A stretch of DNA of 64,000 bases from JABDQA01 sp963824415 (lineage in GTDB: Bacteria; Desulfobacterota; Desulfobulbia; Desulfobulbales; Desulfocapsaceae): assembly GCA_963824415.1 (NCBI GenBank), contig CAWGPM010000002.1, forward strand, positions 248,001-312,000, in the 5' to 3' direction. The notes under the pieces were generated by a model, which saw only the letters and a program-made list of their open reading frames with translations, was not told the origin of the DNA and made no database searches. This document shows positions 55,102 through 63,760 of this stretch, one piece after another. The translations under genes and the position numbers were made by a program. Position 1 is the stretch's first letter. Each line of letters begins with the position of its first letter.

Positions 55102-55665
55102 ATGTTCAGTGCATCCGATCTGCGCAAGGGCTTAAAAATACTTATCGACCAGGAGCCCCATATCATCGTTGATTTCGAATTCTCAAAACCGGGAAAAGGC
55201 CAGGCGCTCTATCGCTGCAAGCTGAAGAACATGATCACCGGCTCCCAGTTCTCCAATACCTATCGCTCCAACGACAAGTTCGAAAAAGCCGATCTCGAAG
55301 AGCGCACCATGCAGTTTCTCTACAACCAGGGTGATGAATATCACTTCATGGACACCTCCAACTACGAGCAGCTCTTTTTGACCGGCGAGCAGCTGGGCGA
55401 CAATGTCAACTACCTGATGGACAATATGGAAGTTCAGGTGCTGTTCTTCGGTACCCGGCCCATTGACATCAGCCTGCCGATCTTTGTTGAGCTCAGCGTT
55501 ACCCAGGCCGATCCCTGGGCCCGGGGCGATACCTCGGGTACCGATACCAAGCCGGTGACCGTCGAGACCGGCTACCAGCTGCAGGTTCCGCCTTTTGTCG
55601 TCGAAGGGGATAAAATCCAGATCGATACCCGCACCGGTGCCTATGTTACCAGGGTAAAAGAATAG
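55102..55665 (+). CDS. efp: Elongation factor P
   Basis: EF-P rescues ribosomes stalled at polyproline stretches. The 187-residue protein has the three-barrel layout and the modification loop KPGKGQALYR, with Lys32 at the tip position (Lys34 in E. coli). The frame opens earlier at 54994, but ATG 55102 (MFSASDLRKGLKIL) is the family start and has GGAGAAAC upstream. epmA follows after 3 bp, implying modification by beta-lysylation. The start of the window's amidase and other proline-rich proteins fits a need for EF-P. Confidence 0.96.
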   Translation: MFSASDLRKGLKILIDQEPHIIVDFEFSKPGKGQALYRCKLKNMITGSQFSNTYRSNDKFEKADLEERTMQFLYNQGDEYHFMDTSNYEQLFLTGEQLGDNVNYLMDNMEVQVLFFGTRPIDISLPIFVELSVTQADPWARGDTSGTDTKPVTVETGYQLQVPPFVVEGDKIQIDTRTGAYVTRVKE

Positions 55666-55668
55666 GCC

Positions 55669-56592
55669 ATGCTCACTGCTGAAGGGCTGCAGTTTCGCGC
55701 AGCCCTTTTTCACCTGGTCCGCTCGTTTTTCTCCAAACGCGGCTTTCTCGAAGTGGACACGCCGATCAGGCAGCCGGTAGTGCTGCCCGAGGCAAATATT
55801 GTACCGCTCAGGGCAGGGAACTGGTTCCTGCAGACTTCCCCTGAGCAGTGCATGAAACGTTTGCTGGCCGCCGGCTGCGAGAACATTTTCCAGATCTGCC
55901 CCTGCTTCAGGGCTGAAGAGCGGGGTTCGCGGCACCTCGAGGAGTTCACCATGCTCGAGTGGTACCGGGTTGCCAGTGATTATCTCGAGTTGATGTCCGA
56001 TTGCGAGCGCTTGCTGCGTTTTGTTCTGAACTCGCTTCTTGAGATTGGATCGGGTCAGCCGATCGTTGTCGATTCCTGCATTGCGAAGATGGTTATCGAA
56101 CAGCCCTGGGAGCGGCTCAGCGTGGCTGAGGCATTTTCCAGATACGCTTCCTGTTCAGTTGCGGAGGCGCTGGACCAGGATCGCTTTGATGAGGTAATCG
56201 CCATCGAGATCGAACCCAGGCTCGGTCGCGGCCGCCCCACCTTTCTGTTTGATTATCCGGCCCGCTGCGCGTCGCTTGCCCGCCTCAAAAACGACGACCC
56301 GGGTCTGGCCGAGCGCTTCGAACTCTATATCGAGGGCATGGAGCTGGCCAACGGTTTCAGTGAACTGACCGATGCAGCCGAGCAACGCAAACGTTTTGCA
56401 GAAGAGCTGGTGAAGAATGAGCAGTCTCGTAAACAGGCTGGGGGAGTAATGCCTGAGCGTTTTTTAGCTGAGCTGGAGAAACTGGGTCGGGCCGCCGGCA
56501 TTGCTTTCGGCCTCGACCGTCTGTTAATGCTGCTCATGTCGGCCGACTCGATCGACGAGGTGGTCAGTTTTTCCCCTTCAGACTGGGATTGA
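55669..56592 (+). CDS. epmA: EF-P lysyl-transferase EpmA (GenX/PoxA)
   Basis: A 307-residue class II lysyl-tRNA-synthetase core without the anticodon domain. Motif 2 is CFRAEERGSRHLEEFTMLEW and motif 3 is GIAFGLDRLLMLLM. EpmA attaches beta-lysine to EF-P; the gene lies 3 bp after efp. The beta-lysine mutase EpmB is not in the window. Start ATG 55669 with the usual N-terminal length. Confidence 0.92.
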   Translation: MLTAEGLQFRAALFHLVRSFFSKRGFLEVDTPIRQPVVLPEANIVPLRAGNWFLQTSPEQCMKRLLAAGCENIFQICPCFRAEERGSRHLEEFTMLEWYRVASDYLELMSDCERLLRFVLNSLLEIGSGQPIVVDSCIAKMVIEQPWERLSVAEAFSRYASCSVAEALDQDRFDEVIAIEIEPRLGRGRPTFLFDYPARCASLARLKNDDPGLAERFELYIEGMELANGFSELTDAAEQRKRFAEELVKNEQSRKQAGGVMPERFLAELEKLGRAAGIAFGLDRLLMLLMSADSIDEVVSFSPSDWD

Positions 56593-56595
56593 GCC

Positions 56596-58386
56596 TTATC
56601 TCCGTTTTTTCTGCCTTCTGACGTTCTGGTTTTTTTCAGGTGCGCCGCCTTTGAAAAAACCATCCTCAATCACCCTCCGTTGTCCGGTTCGCTCCGTTTT
56701 ATTGCGGGCCACCTCGATTCTGGTTCTTTTGTCGCGGTGCTGCCCGGTAACATACATGGCGGTGGAAAGGGTGCCCGGTGTCGGGGTGAAATCCTGGAAC
56801 TGTCTGACGGTGAGGCCGAGTTTTTTCAGCTTCTTAACCATACTGCGGTTATGCTGCTCGGTGCAGCCGGGGTGAGCACTGATGATATAGGGCGTGAGGC
56901 CCGCATTGTTTTTGAGTCGTCTGGATATCTTGTTGAACAGGGAGACAAAGGCGATGAGCTGCGCATGGGGTTCTTTGTGCATCAGCTCGAGTACCAGCTC
57001 TTCGGTATGTTCCGGCGCGATTTTCAGATTGCCAGGGGTGTGGTCTCTGAGCAGCCGCTCCAGCAGCGCAGGGGTCTGCTGCAGCAGACCCATACGCAGG
57101 CCGGAGGAGATATGCAGGTGTTTGACTTGAGATATGTTCGACACCTGCTCGAGCAGCTCGAGCAATAGCGGTTCGTCGATTACCAGGTTTTTACACAGCC
57201 TCGGATAGAGGCAGTCATGTTTGCGGCATGAGCCTATGGTGCAGCTGGTGCCATACAGGTTGGCGGTGGGGCCGCCCAGGTCGCTGATAGTGCCGCCGAA
57301 CTCCGGCCTGGCGGCGATTTTTTCCGCCTCGACCAGAATGGAGGCGGGGCTTCTGCTGGTGATTCTCGGTCCCTGGTGTCTGGCGATCGCGCAGAACGAG
57401 CAGTTGCCGTAACAGCCGCGCACGATGGTGATGGAATGCTGTATCATCGTATGGGCGGGGATGTTCGGCGTCGACGGGTGGGGCTTGCGGGTGTAGGGCA
57501 GTTCGTGCAGTTCATCCATCTCACGGGTACTGAGCACCGGTTGGGGGGGATACTGCACGATCCAGCAGGCCTGTTGGCGCTGCAGCAGCACGGTCTCACC
57601 AAAGGCCCTGGACTGACGATCAATAGCCCGTTCCGCCTCCATGAATTTGTCGATATCGGAGGCGATGTCCTGCCATCCCGGCAGCAGCTTAACCTTGCGG
57701 CCCTCGCTGCGGGCATCCTCGATAAACTGATCGACGGCCAGACTATGTCTGCGCACGCAGGTGCCGCGGATATTGTCCAATGACTTTTTGTTGTCGAGCC
57801 TGTCGGCGGCTTCCAGAACCGCTTTTTCTGCCATCCCATAGATCAGCAGATCGCCTTTGGCGTCGGCCAGGTGCGAGCTGCGCAGTCTGGCCTGTTTGTA
57901 ATCATAGTGGATGAAGCGGCGCAGCGAGGCCTCGATGCCGCCAAGGATAATGGTCGTTTCCGGGTAGGCGCTTCTGGCTAGATTGGCGTAGCGCAGGACT
58001 GCCCGGTCCGGCCGATAGCGGTTCTCCCGGCTCATGGTCTGGCTGCGCCAGGGGCGGCCTTCGGGAGAGTAGGCGTCGACCTCGCGGATTTTGCCGTTGC
58101 CGCTGTAATTGGCTACGATGGAATCGAGATTGCCCCCGGAGATCCCGAAAAACAGACGCGGGCGACCGAAGCGGCGAAAATCGTGGTCCTTGTCAAAGCG
58201 TGGCTGCGGCAAAACGGCGACCCGGTAACCGGCAGCTTCGAGAAGACGACCGATCAGGGCGATGCCAAACGAGGGATGATCGACATAGGCATCGCCGCTT
58301 ACCAGCACGACATCGATCTCATCCCAGCCTCGCGTTAGACATTCCTCCCTGGTTACGGGCAGCGCTCTGGCAGTTTCTGGGACCAT
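56596..58386 (-). CDS. ygiQ: YgiQ-type radical SAM protein
   Basis: A protein of about 596 residues with an N-terminal YgiQ domain (VVLVSGDAYVDHPSFGIALIGRL) and a radical SAM core with GCYGNCSFCAIA, where the cysteines follow CxxxCxxC. A C-terminal DUF3362-like tail carries TPGTLSTAMYVTG. The frame opens at TTG 58425, but ATG 58386 has GGGAG 9 nt upstream and gives the usual family start before the GWDEIDVVLVSGD block. The reaction is unknown. Convergent with epmA. Confidence 0.9.
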   Translation of the reverse strand: MVPETARALPVTREECLTRGWDEIDVVLVSGDAYVDHPSFGIALIGRLLEAAGYRVAVLPQPRFDKDHDFRRFGRPRLFFGISGGNLDSIVANYSGNGKIREVDAYSPEGRPWRSQTMSRENRYRPDRAVLRYANLARSAYPETTIILGGIEASLRRFIHYDYKQARLRSSHLADAKGDLLIYGMAEKAVLEAADRLDNKKSLDNIRGTCVRRHSLAVDQFIEDARSEGRKVKLLPGWQDIASDIDKFMEAERAIDRQSRAFGETVLLQRQQACWIVQYPPQPVLSTREMDELHELPYTRKPHPSTPNIPAHTMIQHSITIVRGCYGNCSFCAIARHQGPRITSRSPASILVEAEKIAARPEFGGTISDLGGPTANLYGTSCTIGSCRKHDCLYPRLCKNLVIDEPLLLELLEQVSNISQVKHLHISSGLRMGLLQQTPALLERLLRDHTPGNLKIAPEHTEELVLELMHKEPHAQLIAFVSLFNKISRRLKNNAGLTPYIISAHPGCTEQHNRSMVKKLKKLGLTVRQFQDFTPTPGTLSTAMYVTGQHRDKRTRIEVARNKTERTGQRRVIEDGFFKGGAPEKNQNVRRQKKRR

Positions 58387-58732
58387 CTTTTTCAACTCCC
58401 GGCTGACGGTGGGGGGGGCGAACAATTGTCCAGCGCGTCAAATCCGGACGGCAGGATTTTAATCGAGCTGCTTTAAAGTCTCATACTTCGGCAGCTCTGC
58501 CCGATGTCGGCCCCAATATACACGATACCAGGCAGCTTCACTAACCCCAATAGTGGTGAGCTGATTTTTCACGATGGCAATACTGCTCTTCTGTGCCTGA
58601 ACATCCTTGCTTAAAGTTGAGAAATGTTCTTGTTATATTGAAATAGTTATGCAATATTAGATAATTGCAATGAAAGGCCAATTGAGATACGGGTAGATCT
58701 GTTGTTTACCTGGGCTTGGACGGGATTTTGGT
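58387..58732. other. Gap between ygiQ-like gene and nth
   Basis: About 345 bp without an intact gene. On the minus strand a 57-codon stretch (58459-58632) reads as an open frame ending in SEAAWYRVYWGRHRAELPKY plus ETLKQLD, with no start codon; it looks like the tail of a lost gene. The AT-rich stretch 58620-58680 probably holds the nth promoter. Confidence 0.4.
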
Positions 58733-59386
58733 GTGGTCGACATCGAACGTTTTCTCTCTATACTTGAACAGGAAGTATTGCAGTACCGGGTTCCGGTGGT
58801 TGATCTGATTGGGGTCCAGAGCCGGGATCCCTACCGCGTGCTGATTGCCACCATCCTCTCTTCAAGGACTAAGGACGAAGTTACAGCCGCGGCGTCCGCC
58901 AGGCTTTTTGAACTGGCCCCGGACTGCTATAGGCTGGCTGAACTGGACGAGCAGCGGATCCGAAGGCTGATTTTTCCGGTCGGGTTCTATAAGACCAAGG
59001 CCGCTCACCTGCGGAAAACCGCGATGATGCTGCGCGATGATTTTGAGGGTGTGGTACCCGACAGCCTGGAAGCGCTGATGACGCTGCACGGAGTCGGCAG
59101 AAAAACGGCAAATCTGGTGCTTGCGGTGGCTTTTGCAAGGCCTGCCATCTGCGTCGATACCCATGTCCATCGCATCATGAATATCTGGGGCTACGTGAGA
59201 ACGCGAACCCCCTATGAAACGGAGATGGCACTGCGCAAAAAACTGCCTGAAAAGCATTGGGTAAAGGTCAATCGGCTGCTCGTCGCCTTCGGGCAGGGCA
59301 AGTGCAAACCGGTCGCACCCCATTGCGATACATGCGTTCTGCAGGCCGATTGCGCCAAGATTAATGTCGTTCCCAGAAAAGGCTGA
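58733..59386 (+). CDS. nth: Endonuclease III
   Basis: A 217-residue base-excision DNA glycosylase/AP lyase for oxidised pyrimidines. The helix-hairpin-helix LHGVGRKTAN holds the catalytic Lys124; the catalytic Asp142 is in VDTHVHR. Four cysteines near the end fit the 4Fe-4S pattern C-x6-C-x2-C-x5-C. The start is GTG. The response regulator gene begins immediately after its stop. Confidence 0.95.
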   Translation: MVDIERFLSILEQEVLQYRVPVVDLIGVQSRDPYRVLIATILSSRTKDEVTAAASARLFELAPDCYRLAELDEQRIRRLIFPVGFYKTKAAHLRKTAMMLRDDFEGVVPDSLEALMTLHGVGRKTANLVLAVAFARPAICVDTHVHRIMNIWGYVRTRTPYETEMALRKKLPEKHWVKVNRLLVAFGQGKCKPVAPHCDTCVLQADCAKINVVPRKG

Positions 59387-60070
59387 ATGGGTTTTTCTAT
59401 GGCTCAGACGGGCAGCAAATACCGGATCATGCTGGCAGACGATCACGTTCTGATCAGGCACGGCATCAAAAACATCATTGCCCAGAATCCGGGTATGGAA
59501 ATTATCGCCGAGGTCAGCGACGGCGATGATCTGCTCGATGCCTTGAACAAAACACCGGCTGACCTGCTGATTCTCGACATCTCGATGCCCCGGACCAGCG
59601 GTATCGATCTCACCGAGGTGGTCAAGGCCCGCTTTCCCTCGATGAAAGTGCTGATCCTTACCATGCACAAGAACCAGCGGTATCTGCATCGGGCTATCTC
59701 GGCCGGAGCCGACGGCTATCTGGTAAAAAGCGACTCAGGCAGAGAGATTATGTCCGCCGTCGACAAAATCAGGGAGGGCAGCACCTATATTTCGCCGCAA
59801 TTGGCGGATGAATTCACCGAAGATATCCTGCAGGCCTATCGTAATCCGACGGCAAAACGGTTCAGGGATATGACGAAACGGGAGAAGCAGATCCTGGATC
59901 TGGTTGTCGCGGGACACACCTCCAAGGCAATGGCTGCCAAACTTAATCTGAGCCCGAGAACGGTGGACCATCACCGTTCGAACCTGTTGAAGAAGTTCGA
60001 GATGAAAAACAGCGTCGATCTGGTCAATTTTGCGATTCGCAACGGCTACGTTGCCCTCGATGAGGAATAG
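59387..60070 (+). CDS. NarL/FixJ-type response regulator
   Basis: A 227-residue two-component regulator. The receiver domain (about 10-130) has the acidic pair ADDH, the phosphoacceptor Asp64 in LLILDISMP and the conserved Lys in GYLVKSDS. A LuxR-type helix-turn-helix follows (about 160-222; MTKREKQILDLV, SPRTVDHHRSNLLKK). The nth stop directly precedes its ATG, so they may be coupled; ATG 59399 is an alternative. No histidine kinase is in the window, so its signal is unknown. Confidence 0.9.
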   Translation: MGFSMAQTGSKYRIMLADDHVLIRHGIKNIIAQNPGMEIIAEVSDGDDLLDALNKTPADLLILDISMPRTSGIDLTEVVKARFPSMKVLILTMHKNQRYLHRAISAGADGYLVKSDSGREIMSAVDKIREGSTYISPQLADEFTEDILQAYRNPTAKRFRDMTKREKQILDLVVAGHTSKAMAAKLNLSPRTVDHHRSNLLKKFEMKNSVDLVNFAIRNGYVALDEE

Positions 60071-60103
60071 AGACCACGCTGCTTACCAAGCTGCTCCGCT
60101 GGC

Positions 60104-60922
60104 TCAGCTGCCGTCCCTGGCACTTTGAATACGCACCAGCCAGAGGATACTTCCACCGACGATCATCGCAGCACTGAGTATCTGGCCCATGCTGAACAGG
60201 CCGAAATACAGGCCCAGCTGGGGGTCCGGCTCTCTGGTGAATTCGATTATAAAGCGAAAGAACCCGTAGCCGACCAGAAGCAGGGCCAGCAGCGAACCGT
60301 GGGGCCAGTATCCGGGTGCGCCGCCACGGTTTAGCCACGGTTTTTTACGCTGACTCCAGAGCAGAATAAAGAGCAGCAGCCCTTCACACAGGGCTTCATA
60401 CAACTGGGACGGGTGCCTGGCTATAGGGCCGCCGCCCGGAAACACCATGCTCCAGGGAAGCTGCGACGGCCTGCCGAAGAGCTCGCTGTTGATGAAGTTG
60501 CCCAGCCTGCCGAGCCCCAGCCCGATCGGGATGGTCACCGCATAGATATCGGCCGCTTTGAAAAAATCGATGTTTTTTCTACGGCAGAATATCAGGCCAC
60601 CGAGGAGCAGGCCGATGGCTGCACCGTGAAAGGACATGCCGCCGGTCCAGGTGGCCGGGATTTCCAGCGGATGTTCAAGATAATAGCCCAGGTTGTAGAA
60701 CAGCACGTAGCCCAGGCGCCCGCCTACGATGATCGAGATGATCAGGACGATGTTGAGATTTTCAAACTGGCGCTGCAGCGGGGTAAATGATACCTGCTGC
60801 AGCTGCTGTTTGACCAGCAGGTAGCTGGCCGTAAAACCGAGCACATACATCAGGCCGTACCAGCGCACCTGCAGCGGCCCGATCTGCAGCAGGACCGGGT
60901 CTATGTCGGGATAGGGGAGCAT
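60104..60922 (-). CDS. lgt: Prolipoprotein diacylglyceryl transferase
   Basis: Lgt adds a diacylglyceryl group to lipobox cysteines in the inner membrane. The 272-residue protein has about seven transmembrane helices, the GGRLGYVLFYN region, the signature GRLGNFINSELFGRP and GMSFHGAAIG. BamD in this window is one likely substrate. It starts 4 bp downstream of mnmG, an unusual partner, and ends the mnmE-methyltransferase-mnmG-lgt run. Confidence 0.95.
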   Translation of the reverse strand: MLPYPDIDPVLLQIGPLQVRWYGLMYVLGFTASYLLVKQQLQQVSFTPLQRQFENLNIVLIISIIVGGRLGYVLFYNLGYYLEHPLEIPATWTGGMSFHGAAIGLLLGGLIFCRRKNIDFFKAADIYAVTIPIGLGLGRLGNFINSELFGRPSQLPWSMVFPGGGPIARHPSQLYEALCEGLLLFILLWSQRKKPWLNRGGAPGYWPHGSLLALLLVGYGFFRFIIEFTREPDPQLGLYFGLFSMGQILSAAMIVGGSILWLVRIQSARDGS

Positions 60923-60926
60923 CGTC

Positions 60927-62858
60927 TCAGTCCATGGGCCCGGCGGTGCCGGCAGCGGATTTTTTGTTTTGCAGTTTTATTTTTCTCAGGTGAACCTGCA
61001 GGACAGATATCGCTGCCGGGGTGATGCCCGAAATTCTGGAGGCTTGCCCGAGCGATACCGGTCTGACGTTGCTCAGCTTTTCGACCACCTCGTTGGACAA
61101 CCCTGAAAGTGTTGAATAATCGAGATTTTCCGGCAAGCCGGTCGATTCCAGCTTACGAAAACGGTTGACCTGCTCGCTCTGCCTTTCGATATAGCCACTG
61201 TATTTTACCCTGAGTTGAATTTCCTCGCAGAACCTCGAACGTCCCAGGGTATCGATCTGCGTATGCTGATCGCCCTCCAGCAGGGCGGCAAGCTGGCCGA
61301 TGGCGATCTCCGGTCGGCGCAGCAGGTCAGCCAGGGCCGATTTCTGCTTGAGGCCGGTGCTGCCGATGCGTCCTAAGGCCGCATCGATTGCAGGAGACGG
61401 CCGTACCGGAATCGTTTCCAGCAGCTTTATGCCATTGTCGATCTCCTGCTGCTTGGCAAGATATGCGCGATACGGAGCTTCGGGCAGCAGGCCGATCTGG
61501 CGGCCGATTTCGCACAGCCTGGCATCGGCATTGTCTTCTCGCAGCAGCAGCCGGTATTCAGCTCGCGAAGTGAAGAGCCGGTATGGTTCCTTGGTTCCCC
61601 GGGTGACCAGATCGTCGATCAGCACTCCGATATAGGCTTGCGACCGGTCAATGATGATGGGGGCCTGGTCTCTCGTGTAGCGCACCGCGTTGATGCCGGC
61701 CATTATCCCCTGGGCGGCAGCCTCTTCATAACCCGAGGTGCCGTTGATCTGGCCAGCCAGAAAGAGACCGGTGATCCGCTTGGTCTGAAGCGAGGGAAGC
61801 AGCTCCAGCGGGTCGACGTAGTCGTATTCGATGGCGTAGCCGGAGCGCAGGATAACCGCCTGCTCCAGTCCTTTGATGGAGCGGATCATGGCCACCTGGG
61901 TGGCCAGCGGCAGGCTGGTCGGCAGGCCGTTGGGGTAGACTTCGGTGGTCTCGACGCCTTCGGGCTCGAGAAAAATCTGATGTCGCAGTTTTTCCGGAAA
62001 GCGCATCACCTTGTCTTCGATGGACGGGCAGTAACGTGCGCCAACCCCTTCGATGATGCCGGCATACATCGGCGATTGATCGATGGCGCCCCGGATGATC
62101 TCGTGGGTCTGCTCGTTGGTGTAGGTGATATGGCAGGGAAACTGGGGCTGGCGGTAGTCGCCGCTGCTGGCAAAGGAAAAAAAGGCGGGCGGCTGGTCGC
62201 TGAATTGCGGCTCGAGCTGGCCGTAGTCGATGGTGTTGGCGTCAAGTCGCGGGACGGTGCCGGTTTTCATGCGGCCGACCGCGAACCCCTGTTCCCGGAA
62301 CCAGGCGGCCAGACTCAGCGAGGGGTTGTCGCCCATGCGCCCGGCTGGAAAATTTTTCAGCCCGATATGAATCAGGCCATTTAAAAAGGTGCCGGTCGCC
62401 ACCACCACCGCCCTTACTTCGATCTCCTCATCGAGCGAGGTGCGCAACCCGACGATTTGGCCGTCTTTCACGTGCAGCGCATCGACCGTGGTTTGGCGGA
62501 TGGTCAGGTTCTGCTGGTTTTCCAGAACCGTTTTCATCCGCAGCCGATAGAGCAGCCGGTCTGCCTGGGCCCTCGAAGAGCGCACGGCTGGTCCCTTGCT
62601 GGTGTTGAGCCGGCGAAACTGGATTGAGGTCTCATCGATGTTTCTGGCCATCTCCCCGCCAAGCGCATCGATCTCCCGCACCAGATGTCCCTTGGCCAGT
62701 CCGCCGATGGCCGGGTTGCACGACATGGCCCCGATGGTGTCGAGGTTGATCACGCAGGCCAGGGTCTTGCACCCCATCCGGGCAGCGGCCAGGGCCGCCT
62801 CGCAGCCGGCATGACCGGCGCCGATTACGGCTATGTCAAATCGGTTGGTATGGTCCAT
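60927..62858 (-). CDS. mnmG: tRNA uridine-5-carboxymethylaminomethyl modification enzyme MnmG
   Basis: MnmG works with MnmE to modify wobble uridine 34 of several tRNAs, using FAD, NADH and folate. The 643-residue protein has the FAD motif VIGAGHAGCEAALAAARMG at the N-terminus and GQINGTSGYEEAAAQG and SRAEYRLLLREDNAD typical of GidA. It lies 3 bp downstream of a methyltransferase gene that separates it from mnmE. Confidence 0.97.
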   Translation of the reverse strand: MDHTNRFDIAVIGAGHAGCEAALAAARMGCKTLACVINLDTIGAMSCNPAIGGLAKGHLVREIDALGGEMARNIDETSIQFRRLNTSKGPAVRSSRAQADRLLYRLRMKTVLENQQNLTIRQTTVDALHVKDGQIVGLRTSLDEEIEVRAVVVATGTFLNGLIHIGLKNFPAGRMGDNPSLSLAAWFREQGFAVGRMKTGTVPRLDANTIDYGQLEPQFSDQPPAFFSFASSGDYRQPQFPCHITYTNEQTHEIIRGAIDQSPMYAGIIEGVGARYCPSIEDKVMRFPEKLRHQIFLEPEGVETTEVYPNGLPTSLPLATQVAMIRSIKGLEQAVILRSGYAIEYDYVDPLELLPSLQTKRITGLFLAGQINGTSGYEEAAAQGIMAGINAVRYTRDQAPIIIDRSQAYIGVLIDDLVTRGTKEPYRLFTSRAEYRLLLREDNADARLCEIGRQIGLLPEAPYRAYLAKQQEIDNGIKLLETIPVRPSPAIDAALGRIGSTGLKQKSALADLLRRPEIAIGQLAALLEGDQHTQIDTLGRSRFCEEIQLRVKYSGYIERQSEQVNRFRKLESTGLPENLDYSTLSGLSNEVVEKLSNVRPVSLGQASRISGITPAAISVLQVHLRKIKLQNKKSAAGTAGPMD

Positions 62859-62861
62859 AAG

Positions 62862-63743
62862 CTAAGATTTCTGGGTCTGGCGTTTCGACTCCAGTACCTC
62901 TTGTACGTTTGTCCAGTGCAGCAGGGCCCAGCGCTGGGGGTGATTTCTCTCGATGACGATATAATCGTCCTGCTGTTCGATAATTCGGCCCCTGAGAAAT
63001 TGTCTGAGGCGTTGCTCTTCATCGTCGCTCAGCTCTTTGAACATCCAGGCATAGGACTGCAGGGCGTGGTCCAGGTCGCTGAAACGGAGTTCACGATCCA
63101 GTTCGATATGGCTGATCTGAGGATGGATGCCGAGCGTATAGAGCATATTCAGGGTGTAGATGTAGTCGGGGCCTGAGGCGAATGGCCGGCCGATTGCCTC
63201 GAAGGCGTCCGGGTCAAAGGGTGACGGTTCGATCCGTTCGGCGATGATAATCCGTCCTGTTTTTTTACGGCAGTGATCCACCAGCTTGCGCAGACCCATC
63301 AATGGGTATTCTATATTCATCGAGCGCGAGGCGATTACGATATCGTAGGTTTCGATATCATGCTGCCGCCAGTCATCTTCCCAGGCACACCGGACAGCGC
63401 GGATATTGGTGAGGCCCTGACTGGCGGCCTGCTCATTCAAACAATCGAGCATCCCCTGGGAATAATCCAGGGCGGTGACCTGCTCAACCCGCTGAGCGAT
63501 CGGCAGGGCCAGCGTGCCCGGACCGCAGCCGACATCGAGCACATGCATGGTATCGCGCAGATCGAGATGCGCGAGAAACTGGTCAACATATGGGGAGGCC
63601 CTGGTCCTGGCAGAAAAGGCCGCCGCCTTGCTGTCCCACTCGCGGACCCCTTTGCTCTTCCAGGATTTACTTACCCTGGCCTGCTGCCAGAGCAGTTCCC
63701 AGTCGATGTCCGAATAGGTATTGATCTGCTGGATCGTGGTCAT
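62862..63743 (-). CDS. SAM-dependent methyltransferase (class I)
   Basis: A 293-residue Rossmann methyltransferase. Motif I is VLDVGCGPGTLALPIAQR (about 93-110), motif II TALDYSQGML, with a characteristic FSARTRASPYVDQFLAHL before it. A further acidic region IVIASRSMNIEYPLMGLRKL follows. The substrate is unknown; place between mnmE and mnmG suggests tRNA or translation work, but it could be unrelated. It starts 17 bp after the mnmE stop. Confidence 0.82.
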   Translation of the reverse strand: MTTIQQINTYSDIDWELLWQQARVSKSWKSKGVREWDSKAAAFSARTRASPYVDQFLAHLDLRDTMHVLDVGCGPGTLALPIAQRVEQVTALDYSQGMLDCLNEQAASQGLTNIRAVRCAWEDDWRQHDIETYDIVIASRSMNIEYPLMGLRKLVDHCRKKTGRIIIAERIEPSPFDPDAFEAIGRPFASGPDYIYTLNMLYTLGIHPQISHIELDRELRFSDLDHALQSYAWMFKELSDDEEQRLRQFLRGRIIEQQDDYIVIERNHPQRWALLHWTNVQEVLESKRQTQKS

Positions 63744-63760
63744 CTATTCCTGCATATTAA

